Positions 27,001 to 39,800 of a DNA stretch of 64,000 nt are shown one piece after another. The notes under the pieces were generated by a model that was not told the DNA's origin, searched no databases, and saw only the letters and a program-made list of their open reading frames with translations. Position numbers and translations under genes: made by a program. Every line of letters starts with the position of its first letter. The stretch's first letter is position 1. Source of the DNA: Toxoplasma gondii ME49 (Eukaryota > Apicomplexa > Conoidasida > Eucoccidiorida > Sarcocystidae); contig NC_031477.1 in NCBI RefSeq assembly GCF_000006565.2, forward strand, positions 4,429,137 to 4,493,136, read 5' to 3'.

Positions 27001-30000
27001 TCGACGCTTCTCCACCTGGGGTCTCTGAGGACCTCCTCCGCGAGCTGGGTACTAAAATTCGCCAGCACCGCTAGGGTGTGGGCGGCGTCGGCGACGCATG
27101 CCTTCTGGAGAGACTCCATGCCTTCTTCTTTCTCTTCGTTCGTTGCGCTAACCGCAAAGTCCACGTGACGGGCAATGAGTCCAAGGAGATTCGGAACGAG
27201 GGCAGAGGCAGCGACCTCTGTCAGTTCCCTGCCCAGTCGCCCACGACTGTCTCGGTACCTCTTCCCAGTGTCTTCGATCCACCGCACACGCTCGTCACGC
27301 TCTCCCTCCCCCCCCCCAGAAAGGTCGGACAGACATGCAGTCCCGCGCTCTGGAATCAGCGAAGCAGAAGCAGGAGAAGCAGAAGAAGCAGACGGACGCA
27401 AAGCAGGAGAGACCGAAGAGGGGAGAGACGAAGTGAAGGTAGACGCAAGAGGAGGAGAGAAAGAGGCATAGACACGAGGGAAAGCGGGCGAGAACGAGGA
27501 GGATAAGGACGAAGTTAAGGCACTGTCTCCAGCAGGTCCTTGTTGTCCAAATCGCCGGCACAAATGATGCAAAGCGCTTGCAGAATCGACACTTGCAGAA
27601 GCCTCCCCCGCGGGCGCGGACGCGATCGACCCCTCTGCCGAAGCTGGAGAAGCGTGCGAAGGCGCAGAGGAACTCGAAGGACACGGAGGCGCACAAGAAG
27701 CCGCACGCAGGTGCAGGGAAACAAGCGAGTCGATGAAGCTCCGCCAACACTGGCAAGCGTACTGCACAAAGTTCACAACGAACGAGAAAAAAACGAGTCT
27801 TGAGAGAGAGACAAAAAGTGAGCAACAGACAAAGCGAAGGCGGGAGTTCGGAAAAGAGACACCGAGAGTAAGCACGGGCGCGGGACAGGTTGAGAGAGAG
27901 AGCTAGAAGAAAAGAGAGAGTGACAAATATAGAGAGTGAGGAGGAGCTAGGAACAGAGACACACACACACACTTACAGGGAGAGAGAGACAGAGCCAGCG
28001 GGAGAGAGACCGGGTAGATACGCGAAACCAAGAGAGACAGAGCACACAGAAATATCTTCAAACGTCGTCTTGGACGAATAGAAAAGGAACCCCGCAAGCT
28101 TGATGCAGAGATAACGACATGCAGATTCGACGAAGCACGACGCGATCTGGGTGCCGAAAAGCCTTCGAGAACAGAAACTTACGAAAACCGCAAGCCAGCG
28201 ACCGCAAAGACAGCCGCGGTTCCCAAGAGATTCACACCCCATCGCTATGCAGACGCGCTTCGCGCCTAATGAACTTTAAACCCGGACGCGTGCGAGAAGT
28301 TGATCACAGAAAGGGTAGAAGCTGAATTCGCATTTCTCGTGGCTTGTATGCTCGCAGAGACACTACAGCGTAAAACATGCAACGCTATAGTGGAGTTTTC
28401 CAGGACGTTGCGCCTTTTAAAACAGGCTCCAAGACAGATCGTCCATTTCTCTATGTGTTCGAAGAAGGCGGCTTTCCTACCTGAACAAGCGTATCGTCTT
28501 CATAGGTGAGGAGAGAAGACAGAGTGGGGAGGACGGGCAGGACGAGTCTCTTCAGTTCTTCCCGCTGCTGCTCAAGTCTCTTCTCCATGTAGCGTGCAAT
28601 GCCGTCAGCTGGCCAGTATTCTCTTCCGTCCTTCTCTCTCCGACGCCAGACCGCACGTCGCTGTAGGCTACCTCCGGAGCCAGCGGAGCAACAGGAAGAG
28701 GGAATAGCAGAAGAAGGGAGAGGAGAAGAAGAAGAAGGGAGAGGAGAAGAAGAAGGGAGAGGAGAAGAGGGGAACGAATACGACGAGAGAGACGAAGAGT
28801 CTTTGTCGTTTCTGTCCTGTCGGTTTGCCTCGCCGCCCCGCCCCGAAGAGCCTCCACTCCGCGCAGAAGTGGAGAGCGATGCTGTTGAGGCCCAGGTTTG
28901 AGCAGTTTTGAAAAGCCTGGCGACAGACTTCATCGTGCGTCTCTGCACGTCGAGCGAGAAGAAATCCAGGAAAGAAAGACAGGCCTGCAGCCCCCCCGCC
29001 AGAAAAATGCTCAGCGGCTGCTCCTCCGTCAGCTTATCCATGCACTGCAAACGAAAAAAGCGTACAACGGTGGAGAGAAATGGAGACAGAAGTGACACAA
29101 TTCGCAGATTGCAGTGGCCAAAAACGACGGGTTGTCTCCATCCCCCCACCGCCGCGCCGAAGAGTGAGTAAGACGGGCGGCGTTTCTCCGTAGGCTAGCT
29201 TGCTTACCTGCAAAATTTTCTCTGCGAGGTCAATGTACTCGATGCTTGTTAGCTTGCTGTTGAGGATGCGCAGATACCGCGCTGTGAACAAAAAAAAAGA
29301 CACAAAAAGCCGCAAATGTCTCACGGTGCACGCACGTGTATGGTCGCCGGCGGAGTCTCTGAGCGCCTTCTCTGAGTCGAGAAAAGCCAACGAAAGAACG
29401 AAACAAGTACGGCACAGAGGGATCGAAGAAGAAAAACGAAATGTCCGGAAAACGCCTCCCCCCGCTGCCTTCCTATCTTGACCGGAAAAAACGACGCCGC
29501 ATAGCCTCGTCTGGGTTCTCCGCGCAAAAAGCAAATGCGTTGAAAAGCATCCCTCCCCCTGAACTAGACGGCATGCAAGTGCGTGCGTCCACAGACAAAT
29601 GGACGGCCATATATAGATACTGATACTGAAGGAGTACAAGCATATTGATCCTTAAATTAAAATATATATACATATGCGTAAATGCATAAAAGATTTTGTA
29701 TACATGTTCATAAACTCGCATGCATACACAGCCTATTTGTAGATGTGAACCTGCAGACCGATGAACTGATCCAATACTCTTGTCCGCCTACTGAGACATG
29801 AAAGCATCTGGTCACAAAACGCTTTCCGGTCCGGCGCGTGCGTTTTCGAGAGCAACGGCTGGCAGCATCACCTCAAGCCCGTACATCAAAACGTCGTTGC
29901 TTCCTCACATATGTTTACATTTGCATATGCATATATATATATATATATGTATAGACGTGTATATAGGCACTTGATTGTAGATATGAGGGTGCGGACTCAG

Positions 30001-32278
30001 ATGTCTCCGCTGTTCAGCAGTCAGCGGAAGAGAGTTTTCTCTCGAACTCGACAAGCATTGGGCGTACGTTGCCGGACGATGGCGGCGGAAGCTTGAACGG
30101 GGAGAAGGTCGAGGAGGAGAAAGAGACAGTTTGCGACGAGGAGCATTTTCTGGACTTGTCCATCTGCGTCATCTTCTCCGAGGAGAGCAGCCTGTTGCTG
30201 CAGGAGCAGAAGTTCATCTTCTTCTCCCATGCCACCAAAACCAAAGTCATCTTCGCCCCCCAAGAGCCCCTCTGGGCGCCCCGCGTCGAGGCCGAAGCGA
30301 ACGGCGAGAGATCCAAGCTCAAATGCCAGACTTCCAGTTCGCGTCCCCTGTGGCTGCTGTCTCTCCCCCTCGCCTTCCTCAGTCTCTTCTCCATCGCCAC
30401 GAACTCTCGATGAAGACTCTCCCGACCCTACAGACGATCGCCCCGCTTCTTCCGTCTCTCCTTGCTCTTCGTTTATTTCTCTTTGCTCTTCACTTCTGTC
30501 TCCTCTCGCTTCACCTCGCTCTCCTCGCTCTTCACTTTTCTGTCCTCTCTCTTCACTTTTCTCTCCTCTCGCTCCACTTTTCTCTCCTCTCGCTCCACTT
30601 TTCTCCCCTCGCTCTTCGCTTCTATCTCCTTCGCCTCCCTCTACGTCTCCTCTTCCTTCGTCTCTTTCTCTTGCGCCACCGTTCTGCTTCTCGCCTTCTT
30701 CCTTTGCGTGAGAGGCTTGAGAAGCCGACGTGTCACTGAGTTCTGTCGCCTGCGGCTTTTCGCCCGTCGCGCTTTCACCAGGGTCTTGACTTTGCCTCTG
30801 GGCTCTGCCTCTTCGGCGTCGCGGCTTCTCTGAAGCCTCACCGGGGGTCGCTCCCTCGTTCTCTGCGCCAGCCTCTCTGCTTCTTTCTCGCCCCGGTCGT
30901 CCCCGGGGACTCGCTGCATGCGCTCCGCTCTGCGAATGCACTGACGAAGCTGCAGAGAGTCGCCGAGAAACCGCCAAAGCCCGCGGAAAAGGCGACGCCG
31001 CCGGCTTCCCGTCCAGGAGATCAAACAGCGCAGAGACAAACGCCTCAAGAGGGAAATGTCCAATCGACCCTTCTGTCGCGTACGAAAGCCACTCCTGTAG
31101 ATCTGCCAGGCATGCCGTCTGAAGAAAAAAATGTCACATGGAAAGGAAGAGAGAAGAAGCGCACAACGCAGCAGCGTTAAGATGGTCGTTGTGTCAAGAA
31201 GCAACGGACGTAGGATTGTGGGAGCGTGAGTGTCTCGCAACAACGAGTTGACTGCGAGTCCAGTGGGCCGGGGGTGTACAGCCATCACGGATAAGTTGCG
31301 TGTCTGTATTTCGTAGCAACTCAGGTGATCCACGCCCCTCTGACGGAGGCGCCAGCGAACGAGAGAAGAAATGCAGAGCAGAGCATAAATAAAAGGGTAT
31401 CCTTGAAGGAGAACTAGCTGAGCGGGTCATCAAAGGCCAACACTGCCATCTGTCTTAAGAAGGAAGGCACTGGTGTGCTGGTGGAGAGGAGAAGACGTGA
31501 GAGGAAGCAAAAGAGGGACTTGAGTCTCAGAGACGGAAAGAAGCGAATATCTGAAGAACCGCCATGTGAATGCGAGATGTACAAACATCAAGATATTCAC
31601 TATGGTGAATAAGCGGGTAAAGCCGTTCCTCATATACTGAAACAGCCGAAAAAAGAGAGGCTGTTGCCAGACTCGAGTGCGCGCCTTGCCGCTAAAAAAG
31701 GAGAAAAGTCAAGATGAAACACGGAGGCGGGCGAAAGCCACAAACGCCCAGGTTTCTATCGCTGTTACCATGAGTGGTACGAGCAACTCATGTATGATGC
31801 CTCACCCCCGTCCAGGAACGCAACCAGACGGATACGCAGAGAAAGAATCAAGCACAGATTACGCGCGGATACACCTCACATGTGCGAATTGTTCCGCATC
31901 CACTGCCACCGAGACAGCAGGAACGAGAGAGGCAAGAGAGACGCAGACAAACGCTGTAGACTCGCACGAGGTACGGCCGCAACGACACACTCTCAGCACG
32001 AGCACGAAAAAGTGGAGAGACACACGACTGGCTCAAGTTGTACAGCAATAAATTCAGAAATACGCAACATCAAATCCTCACTCGGTGCGAAAGTTGCAGG
32101 GAGCAATACCAAAAAATGTACAACACTGTAACATGTAGTAGTACAGAATCCACACCTGCATTACACATAAATGCACCTGTTGTACCTCCTACAGGGTGCA
32201 CGCTAAAACACAATGGCACCGGCATGGATATGCAAGTACACGTATGCAAGTATGTGGGCATTTTGGTGTAGGAGTAGA

Positions 32279-32313
<35 letters not shown>

Positions 32314-32520
32314 ACATATATGGATATGCGTGAACTTGTATGAATATCTGTGTATCTGTATATATCTGTATTTTCTTGCACATAATGCATGTATCGCTGC
32401 AGGAAGTCTTACGTGCTGTGTAGGGCTTGGTTGCTGAAGAGCCTGGAGCATCGCAGTCCACCGGTGGTCGTCGGAGGCTGCGCGGCTGCTGCCGCGGCCC
32501 ATGACGATGAACCGCTGCAT
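11841..32520 (-). CDS. UFD4/TRIP12-type HECT E3 ubiquitin ligase, 14 exons, 4155 aa
   Basis: This accepts ubiquitin from an E2 on a catalytic Cys and transfers it to substrate lysines, in cytosol or nucleus. Exons (high to low): 32520-32413, 31118-30068, 29281-29208, 29044-28481, 27761-26982, 26327-21587, 20946-17861, 17378-17313, 16798-16652, 15915-14673, 14046-13931, 13450-13284, 12744-12610, 12030-11841. All are GT-AG with agreeing phases, totalling 12468 bases. An in-frame TAG lies just upstream of the first ATG. Residues 1 to about 900 hold armadillo-like repeats typical of TRIP12/UFD4 (SKLTSIEYIDLAEKIL; AGGLQACLSFLDFFSLDVQR). Residues about 900-3450 are mostly low-complexity. The HECT domain begins near 3475 (EYFGEEGVGSGPTVEFYSE; LHPAFWRLVL; LPGTDIELVQGG; FATGTPVLPHGGF) and ends at the stop. 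The active-site Cys is C4122 in LPSVMTCTNYIKLPDYSS. Large Ser-rich and charged insertions expand HECT to about 680 residues against the usual 350. Substrates are unknown. Confidence 0.95.
12988..13110. repeat. TA microsatellite in a HECT-gene intron
   Basis: Uninterrupted and interrupted TA runs, with TACATGAATA-type units, lie within the intron between the exons ending at 13284 and starting at 12744. A chance open frame on the minus strand through this tract is not coding. Confidence 0.85.
15480..15735. repeat. Ser-coding low-complexity tract with an internal duplication in the HECT exon
   Basis: On the minus strand this encodes a long Ser/Pro-rich insertion inside the HECT N-lobe. Two near-identical blocks of about 50 bases (roughly 15527-15580 and 15682-15735) encode SPVRASTSRPSPQSFS and SPVRASASRPSHQSFS. 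This looks like a local segmental duplication rather than simple triplet expansion. Confidence 0.75.
16045..16105. repeat. TA microsatellite in a HECT-gene intron
   Basis: Two TA runs flank a short GATAGA-rich spacer. The tract lies in the intron between exons 16798-16652 and 15915-14673. Confidence 0.85.
16900..16930. repeat. TA microsatellite in a HECT-gene intron
   Basis: A run of about 11 TA units in the intron between exons 17378-17313 and 16798-16652. Confidence 0.85.
22729..22815. repeat. Ser-coding triplet repeat in a HECT-gene exon
   Basis: A GAA/GAG-rich plus strand gives a poly-Ser tract on the coding strand, in the low-complexity middle of the ligase. It probably varies in length between strains. 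Confidence 0.7.
26485..26510. repeat. TA microsatellite in a HECT-gene intron
   Basis: A short TA run in the intron between exons 27761-26982 and 26327-21587. Confidence 0.75.
28690..28790. repeat. Ser/Pro-coding minisatellite-like tract in a HECT-gene exon
   Basis: Repeated GGGAGAGGAGAAGAAGAA-like units on the plus strand encode repeated Ser-Pro-Leu-Pro-Ser motifs on the coding strand. They lie between two armadillo-like segments of the ligase. Confidence 0.7.
29930..29960. repeat. TA microsatellite in a HECT-gene intron
   Basis: A run of about 9 TA units in the intron between exons 31118-30068 and 29281-29208. Confidence 0.8.
30490..30620. repeat. 21-base coding tandem repeat in HECT exon 2
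   Basis: Units of 21 bases repeat about six times with drift. On the coding (minus) strand they encode a charged heptapeptide family (GEKSGAR, GEKSEER, GQKSEER and similar) inserted in the N-terminal armadillo region. The 7-residue period keeps charges in register and could form an extended or single-helix segment. Confidence 0.8.
32283..32320. repeat. TA microsatellite in HECT intron 1
   Basis: A run of about 14 TA units in the first intron of the ligase gene (32412-31119). Confidence 0.85.
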
Positions 32521-33289
32521 TGGGTGCTAGGCACGTTTTTTTTTACGAACACGCATGCAAGAAGAATTGAACGCTGTCCAGTATTTCTGGGGAGGCCGGG
32601 AAGAGCAAAGTCCGTCAGTCCCCCGATCGGTCGTCGTCCTCTTCGCGGCTCGATAGACAACTGCCTGTGGCGCGAGAGAATCACGGGGAGATAAGTAAAA
32701 GGCGAGTGTTCACAGATTACTGAGAGGAAGGTCGACACAAAAGAGACTCGAAAAACTGGGGAAACCCCTCGGAAACGACCGGGTGAGCTTGACGCGGATA
32801 CGGAGACAAGGATTCACACACGAGAAAACACCGAGGAACCGCTAGAAATACATGCGCCAGAGCGGAAGTGAAGCACAAGTAAACATGGAAGAAAAGGACG
32901 TTTCACCGGACTGTGCACGCCGGAATTCGGAGGCGTGTGGCACACGGACACATAAGGAAAAGATTTCCCTATGTACGCAATAAAACGGAGGGCGGGGAAA
33001 CTTGCTGACAGGCGGGACCTGCCGCCAGGGACTTGCCCGAGAAATTCAAGGAAAGCCACTGTTCGCTTTTCCCATAGAGAGAAAGCAGGTTCCTTGCCTG
33101 GAGGATAAAACCTAACTGCAAAAAGCATTCGATCCAGCGGAGAGGACTGAGAAAGAATGGAGTGCCAGAAGGCAGCCCTGGCCACGCAGGGGTTTCATGA
33201 AGCGGCGTAACATGAATCGGCTCACGCTATGATATTAACAGGGTGTGGTCGTTCCATCAACGCTTGTTTGCGTGCCTGAGGATTTCAGT

Positions 33290-34000
33290 GAGGTAAGAAA
33301 AACTGGGGCGGAAAAGAAAACGAGGCAATGCTGGAACACAGAAGAGAGAAGGAAAAGGCCTTGAGGAAGAGGCAAGAACGGAAGAAAACGCATGGGGGAA
33401 TTCCGGCTGAGATATCGGAACGCGCAAGTGTTTTTAGACATCCACAGAAAACCAGTGAGAGTTCGGGCAAAGGCGGAGAGGCAAACGCCGCGCCAGGCGT
33501 TGAGACAAGAAGGGCTCGAAGCCTAAAAACCCAGCAAAGAAGAAAAAGACACAGACTCAGGACGCAAACGGTGCGCTGTACAAAAGAGTCCTACCGGGTT
33601 AGAAGCGGTTCGCTGCGTGTCCTCGCGATTCGGGTAACGAGTCCGGTTCCGCAGAGAAATGACAAGGCAAGAAACAGAGAAAGCAAGAAGGACGCTGAAA
33701 GACCAGTTCACACCGCTAGCGAAGTCCCAGACCGGCGGGAAGTTCGTCTCGCTCTTTTTCGGCGTTTGTCCGCGTTCCTGGTTGACTTCGAGGTTCGAGG
33801 TCCCCGAATTTGCGTGGTCCGAGGGTTCCGCGCCGCCCAGCAACCGCTGTCGCTGTCACCATTAATACCTCGCTCGGAAGTCAAAAAGACACGTTCTTCG
33901 CTTAGCAGCTGCACGAAAGGGAAGAAGAAATGCGAGAGCGACAACACACGGGAGAGAGCGGCGACCAAAAAGCAGCGCCAGAAAACATGCATGCCCCCCT
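33290..34000 (-). promoter_or_regulatory. Probable leader/promoter region of the HECT ligase gene
   Basis: The plus strand is purine-rich, giving a C/T-rich minus-strand leader 0.8-1.5 kb upstream of the ligase start codon. A TGCATGC motif, a known enriched cis-element in Toxoplasma promoters, lies at 33988-33994. A 275-codon plus-strand frame through the tract is Lys/Arg/Glu-rich only because of the skewed composition. Confidence 0.4.
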
Positions 34001-34155
34001 GGCAACTCAGGTTCGAGAACGGTGGCAAATTGATCGGGAGAGCCTGTCGGCGAGTCCGACGTACATTCCACGTGTTTGGCGCACTCAAAACACCTCAGTC
34101 CAGACAAACGAAAAGAAATAGCGGCAGAGTGCTAAACGAGACGAATGCCCTTTAG

Positions 34156-36811
34156 GATTCCTAGCCGGCTACGTGTGTCTGGTCGAGATACTGCTAAAAA
34201 GGTCTGCACATTGGTTCTGCATTTGTTCGACAGACACTGTCGCAGAAAGCAACATTCTTGAACAGTTGATACGATAATTCAAGTGTGGCAAGCGCGTGGT
34301 GGGCAGAATCTGTCCTTGCTGTGAGGCAGACAGGAAGAGCACCTCATCGCGTGAACGCAACAAAGCCGGCAGTCGTTGCACTACGACCGTTCAACGCCTG
34401 GAACCTTCTCGCTTGCTGAAGGTTCAACCACACTCGTTGTCTCTCGCTCTGCCCGACTTTCTGGGATATCCTAGTATTCGTTTTCCCCGGATATGCGCGA
34501 CAAACACTGTAACGCACGCCTCTACAGTTTGGTGAGACTCGGTCGTCTCGCGAATGGATGTATGTGTCAAGCAGGACGAGCAGAGCACGAAGTCAATAGA
34601 AATGAACTCGCCTCAGTTCGGGGAAAAACGCCCGTAGCTGGAATGTTTGTGGTATGACGACTGTTGAATCTTCTCAATTCAGTAGAAGATCTGTCGAATT
34701 TCCCGAACGCAGCCAGCAAGTGGCCGTAAGCAGCGCGTTAAGTCGTGTTCCAGGATCACCGATAATGTGGCGCATCTCTGGGGTTCCGGACACATCGAGC
34801 CTAGTACGCGGAAGAAGAAAAACACACTAGCAAACACATCTTTCGCTACGAGGTCGGAAATCTAAAGTAGCTCAATTCCCTCTACTTAGATTGTTGTATG
34901 GTGAGGCTACGGAAGGAGAACCTTACGAAGTAGTGTACGATACAGTCTTCCGGGGATCGGTAAGCCGCCAAAAGTCCTAGGCTTCCTGTTGCGAAAGCTG
35001 GTAATTTACAAGGGTAAGGTCGAAAGAATGGCGATTCCGCGGTTGGTGGCGGTAGAAAAAGTTTTTAGGAATCGAGCTCTGAGCGTCAGCAGGAAAGGGC
35101 TCATATTTAGCGGAAGTAGAAAGGATGGACGGTTCTCTCGTATTTTTCGTAAGCCTTCTACCTGCGTACGGTACTATGCTTTTGAAAAAGCCATTCCTCC
35201 TTGCGGGGGCCGTTTGTGTCGTTGGACAACGCGAGAGGAGCGACCTAGATGCAGAGCAAAATGCCAGTGGCACGTTTCAGTTTATCCTCCCTGGTGGTCT
35301 GGATGGCACGACTTGTGCGCAACTCCGATGTGGCTACCTTTCAGTGGTCCAGAAAGCCGCCATGTGCATGTTATTTCGAATAGAGGACCTTGTGGCATCT
35401 ACGTTGTTACTCGGCTATATATGTCAGACGCAAACATCCCCGCTACACATCCCTTTTCTTTGAAACACACTTCCCTTGTCGCCGTTGAGATGATCTCGAA
35501 GTGCTACAAGCCATGCGTTCCATACACTATAACGGGACGCTGGGCCGAATCTGCGACAGATAAATGTGCCTTGGACGATGATAGTAGCTTCGCGACTAAA
35601 TGGCAACCATCGGAATTGTATGCTTTCAAACAAAAACACCTCAGTCCAAAGCGCTGCATAGTCACCGCCAGCAGATAGGACGGCGGTACATAAAGAAGGA
35701 TAGTCTTCAAACGCTGTAAGAACAGCGGTGAATGGGCTCGTGCCCAGACCTTCCAAAGACACTTCACTTTGAACCTTCTTTTCTGACTCGCTGCCGCTTC
35801 ATCTCACATCTATAAGGCCAGTAGCAGAAAGAGGTTGTTTGTAGATCCCTGGGGACGCAACTTCCTACTGTAAAACAGGGTTCATTTGTTGTCTAACGGG
35901 TATCGCCGGCTCGGTGACCTGTACTACGACTCTTATTATCAGGCGCCTCCTCCAATGAACCGATCAGAAGTCTCAGATTCTAGAGTCACCAAGCACGCAA
36001 TTCATGAAGCGTAAACCGTCCGAAGCCGATAGAAATGATCTACATTCGTTTTCTGTCCCAGTTGTCTCAGAGCAACCAGTAGATGCCATCCGGCAACAGA
36101 GCGGTAGGAGTGAATTAGGTCGCAACTGTCGCTGAATACGAAAGGGTGTTCCAGAATTTCGTTTGCTCGTGTGCCGACGTGGCACGGATTGATTTTGTCC
36201 TCTCGCGACGCCTAGGCCGCGCTGAGAATCTTTTTGTGTGGCCACCCGTTCTAAGAAAATGTGTCTTCCCTATTAGAGATGTCAGACGAATGAAGAGCTG
36301 TAAATTACACTAAAGTGAGTTTCTGCAGAGCCAGGAAGGCAAAACTACAGACGCTCCCTCTACATGGTTGCAACGACCACATTAACAAATCGCTACAGAG
36401 CGGCAAACACGTAGGAAACGCATAGGCGGCGAGACAGATGCATCAGTGGGCTTGTGGACAAGCACACCGACAAAAGGGTGTAAATATGAGAAGATGCGGA
36501 GACGGAGAAGGTCGCCTTAGTCTCGCACGAAATCGAGTGTAGAAAAACTGCTACGCAGAGCACTTTTCTTCGACTTTCCATTCTGATGTTTTCGCCATTA
36601 CTACAGTCGTACTCCCGGCCTTCTCGCACACTCGGTGTTGCAACCCTGTTCTGTAACTCGACGTCGTTTTGTCTCTCGCTCTTCCTTTACAGTCTCCCCT
36701 GTCTCAAGGGATTTCTAACATCTCTTGTGTCATGCCTCGTGGCGTGTTTGACCGCTCCACTGCGGCCGCGTCCCCCTCGGTGCTTTTCACACTTTCTTCC
36801 GCCTACTCGTT
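34156..36811. other. Intergenic region, no gene supported
   Basis: This lies between the 5' side of the HECT ligase gene and the 3' end of the mTERF-like gene. Open frames of up to 229 codons (plus, 34989-35678) have a counterpart on the other strand and no domain signature. The final few hundred bases are probably the 3' untranslated region of the gene ending at 36812. Confidence 0.45.
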
Positions 36812-39800
36812 CTAGAAGAGTGTCTGCGGATTTTTGACTTTTTCGGCGTCCACTTTGGCGCTGACGAAGTCAGGGTACGGGATGTCGAAGAGTTCCATGA
36901 ATTTTTCGTCGCTTGTTGCATACATTTCGCGGAGCGAAGGCAGGTGCGGCATGGCGAACGGTTGGTAGGGTTCTAGGCCTCTCCACCCCTTCCGTTCGTC
37001 GACGACTGGCACGAGCTGGTCCTCGAGCATAGCTTTCTTTTCCCAGTACTCTTCGTCGTACACGGATCCTTCGTCTTTAGCTTCCGCGACGCGGCCTCTG
37101 CCGTGCTCAAGACGCAGCTTCAGCTTCGTTCTTTCGTGCATACGGTCGTCCCAGCGCTTCCGCGTTTGCGAGTTCTTCCGGCTTCTCTCCAGCGTCTTTC
37201 CCTCTTCGTACAGGGGATTATCGCGCTTTAACCTGGCCCTCTCGCGCAAGAGAAACGCGTTCACGAGAGCGATGTGACGCGGGATGATCCGCCGGCGGAG
37301 GCTGTAGGACAGGAACTGCGGGAAGAGGAAGACTTCCTCTAGTTCCTTGTGCATGCAGTTCTGCAGGTACAGCAGCTTCGACCGGACGCTGCCTTCCATG
37401 CCAAAGGAAAACAGGCGCGGATAGTCTCTGAACATCTTCTGCACGCTCGCTTCCTCGCGGTTCATCGCCGCACGCATCCGCGCAGCGTCCTCACGCAAGG
37501 GCCGCAAGATCGTCTCCCTTTTTTCGCGCGCCTCTTCGCCCTCGCCGTCAATCTTGCTCGCCAAGTCTTCCGCCACCTTCTCCCCCTCAAACTCGTCCAG
37601 ACGCTCGTAGTGACCCCGATACCACTCGAGCTCGAGGGCGCCCAAGTCTGCGGCTTGTTCGCGCCTGTATTCGTCGGAGAAGCCACTCCCCTCGCTTGCC
37701 TGCTCTCGCCCTGATAGGCATGGCTGATCTCTTTTGTCGCTGTGTTCAGCTTCGTTCAACGCAGGTGAAGCAGACGCGATAAACGCAACGATTCTCGCTC
37801 TCTCCTCCAGTGGCAAAATCGACCACCCGGTGGGTTTGAATTCGCTCCGTGTCGCCCTGACCTGCCGGAGGATCTTTAGGAAGTGAACGAGCTTGCTTTT
37901 CGGTCGCCGTACATTGACGACTGTGGGGTGTTTGAGGACCACAGCTTCCAAGAACGCGTCTGCCTCCTCTCGTTGCGCAGCGTTGGCTTTTCCCTCGTCT
38001 CTGTCGGATCTTGCCCCGTCCTCCGGCTGCGCCATCTCTGGATTCCCCGGAAAAAACAGTTCTCGGTACTCCTCCATCCACCGGACGAGGTGCCTGGGTC
38101 CCGCCGTCAGCGCCCGCGGTACGTGCAGCAGGAGTCTCTTGACTGCCTCGGGTCGCCACTTTTTCTCCGTCAGCAGAACCCCGATGGAGTCGCTGCATGC
38201 AGCCAAGCGCCGGGGCAGGAGCAGCTCGGGGCAGAGCGTGATGAGGCGCGTCAGCTCCGCCGCGGTCAGCCCCAGTGTGTCGGCAAACGCCAGTCGGTGA
38301 AGGTGAGCGAGGTAGGGAGATGAAGGGGTCGTGGGGGAGACTGGCGACGAAGCAGAGGAAGGTCGTCGCTCTCCCGAGGCGGCAAGCGGCGAGTTGAGAT
38401 CCAGAGTCGTCTCTTCGGGGACGTTGTGCGAGAGAAGAAGGTCAGTGATCTCGTCTTCGACAGGGCTCAAGGTCCCGTCGCGCCGGCCCAAGTGCCTGTG
38501 GATCCAGAGCATGCGCCGCGCGCGCTGGTCGATTGGGGGAACTCGCAGCAAATACTTGTCTGTGCCGGCGTTATCGGCATCCTGAGAAGCATTTGGCGGC
38601 GGTGCCGTCCACCTGTTTGCGGCCAAACCCTCGGCGTCACAGGCTCCGCCTTCCTCGGCCCTCCCCACGGACGGTGACTTCTCCGGAGTTGCGGAGCTGC
38701 TCAAGACGCTAGGAGGCAGAGGCAGGTCGGCAGGCGGAGCTGGGAAGTCGTAGAAGATCGAGTGCTTGGGAGAGTAAGGAAATTTGGGGGTCTTCTGTCT
38801 CCCTGCTCGGACCGCTCTTTTCCGGTACTTGGGCGCGCCCAGCTGAACTTTAGGGCCAAGCGAAGAGCCGTGGGGACCCGGCGACGAAGGCGGAGAAGCC
38901 GACGGCGACGCAGGCGACGCAGAGGAAGAAAGGGAAGACAACGAGAAAGGTTCGGAGAGAGAAGACAAGTGATGTGCGGGCGAAGTGGAACTGACAAAGC
39001 AGGGCGAACACTCGAACGCGCCAGGCGGACGATGCCCGTTTCCTAGGCGCCCAATCCGGAGAGCCTCCGCGCAGGAGAAACGGGAAGAGAAAAGCCACAA
39101 CAAGAAAAACAGGAAGACTGGGAAAGCCACCAGAGGGGGAAAAACTGGACAAGGAGATACACTCGAGGCCGCTGCAGGAGACAGGGAAGCCAGACAGGCG
39201 CGTCTCGCCTTAACAGAGGCAGTTCGCCTCAAAAGGAAACGTTTCTTCGACGCGACGCAAGTGGAAGAAGAACAGGAGGAGACCAGCCTGCGAGAGAAAA
39301 ACGAAGACAGCTTAGTTGCGAAGTTCGTGGAAGCGACAGACGGAGTGTGTGCCGGCAGCAGTCCAGAGGCGGGAGAAGAGAAAGAGGGTAATATTGAACA
39401 ACTGACAGCTCCCGCGACTCGCACGGGAGACAAGGAAGAAAATGGATGACAGGAAGAATATGAGGGTGTGCAGTTGGGGGAAGTAAGGGACGAGGGCGGG
39501 GGAGCCGGAAGGGAAGCCAACTGCAAAAGCGAATCACAGCAGGGGGGTGAAGGAGCAAACAAAGATAGTGGAGAGGACATCGTTGAGCAAGAAGGCAGAC
39601 GGGAAGCGGAAGAATGTCTGGAAAAGTTCCGCAGAGAAGACAGAGTGTGATTTACATTCTGAACAGGAGACACGACAACACACACGGACGAGCTGCAGGG
39701 ACGGAGAGCATCTGCTTTTCTGTGAAGAGAGTGCGGGAAGGACCTCAGAGCTCTGGTGCCTTCATGGGGTGAAGGACGTGAGGATGGTGGAGCACGAGAG

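Noticed and set aside
33328..34155. 275-codon Lys/Arg/Glu-rich plus-strand frame
   Set aside because: It is a purine-rich leader tract of the divergent HECT gene with no family motif. Its codon content merely reflects the skew.
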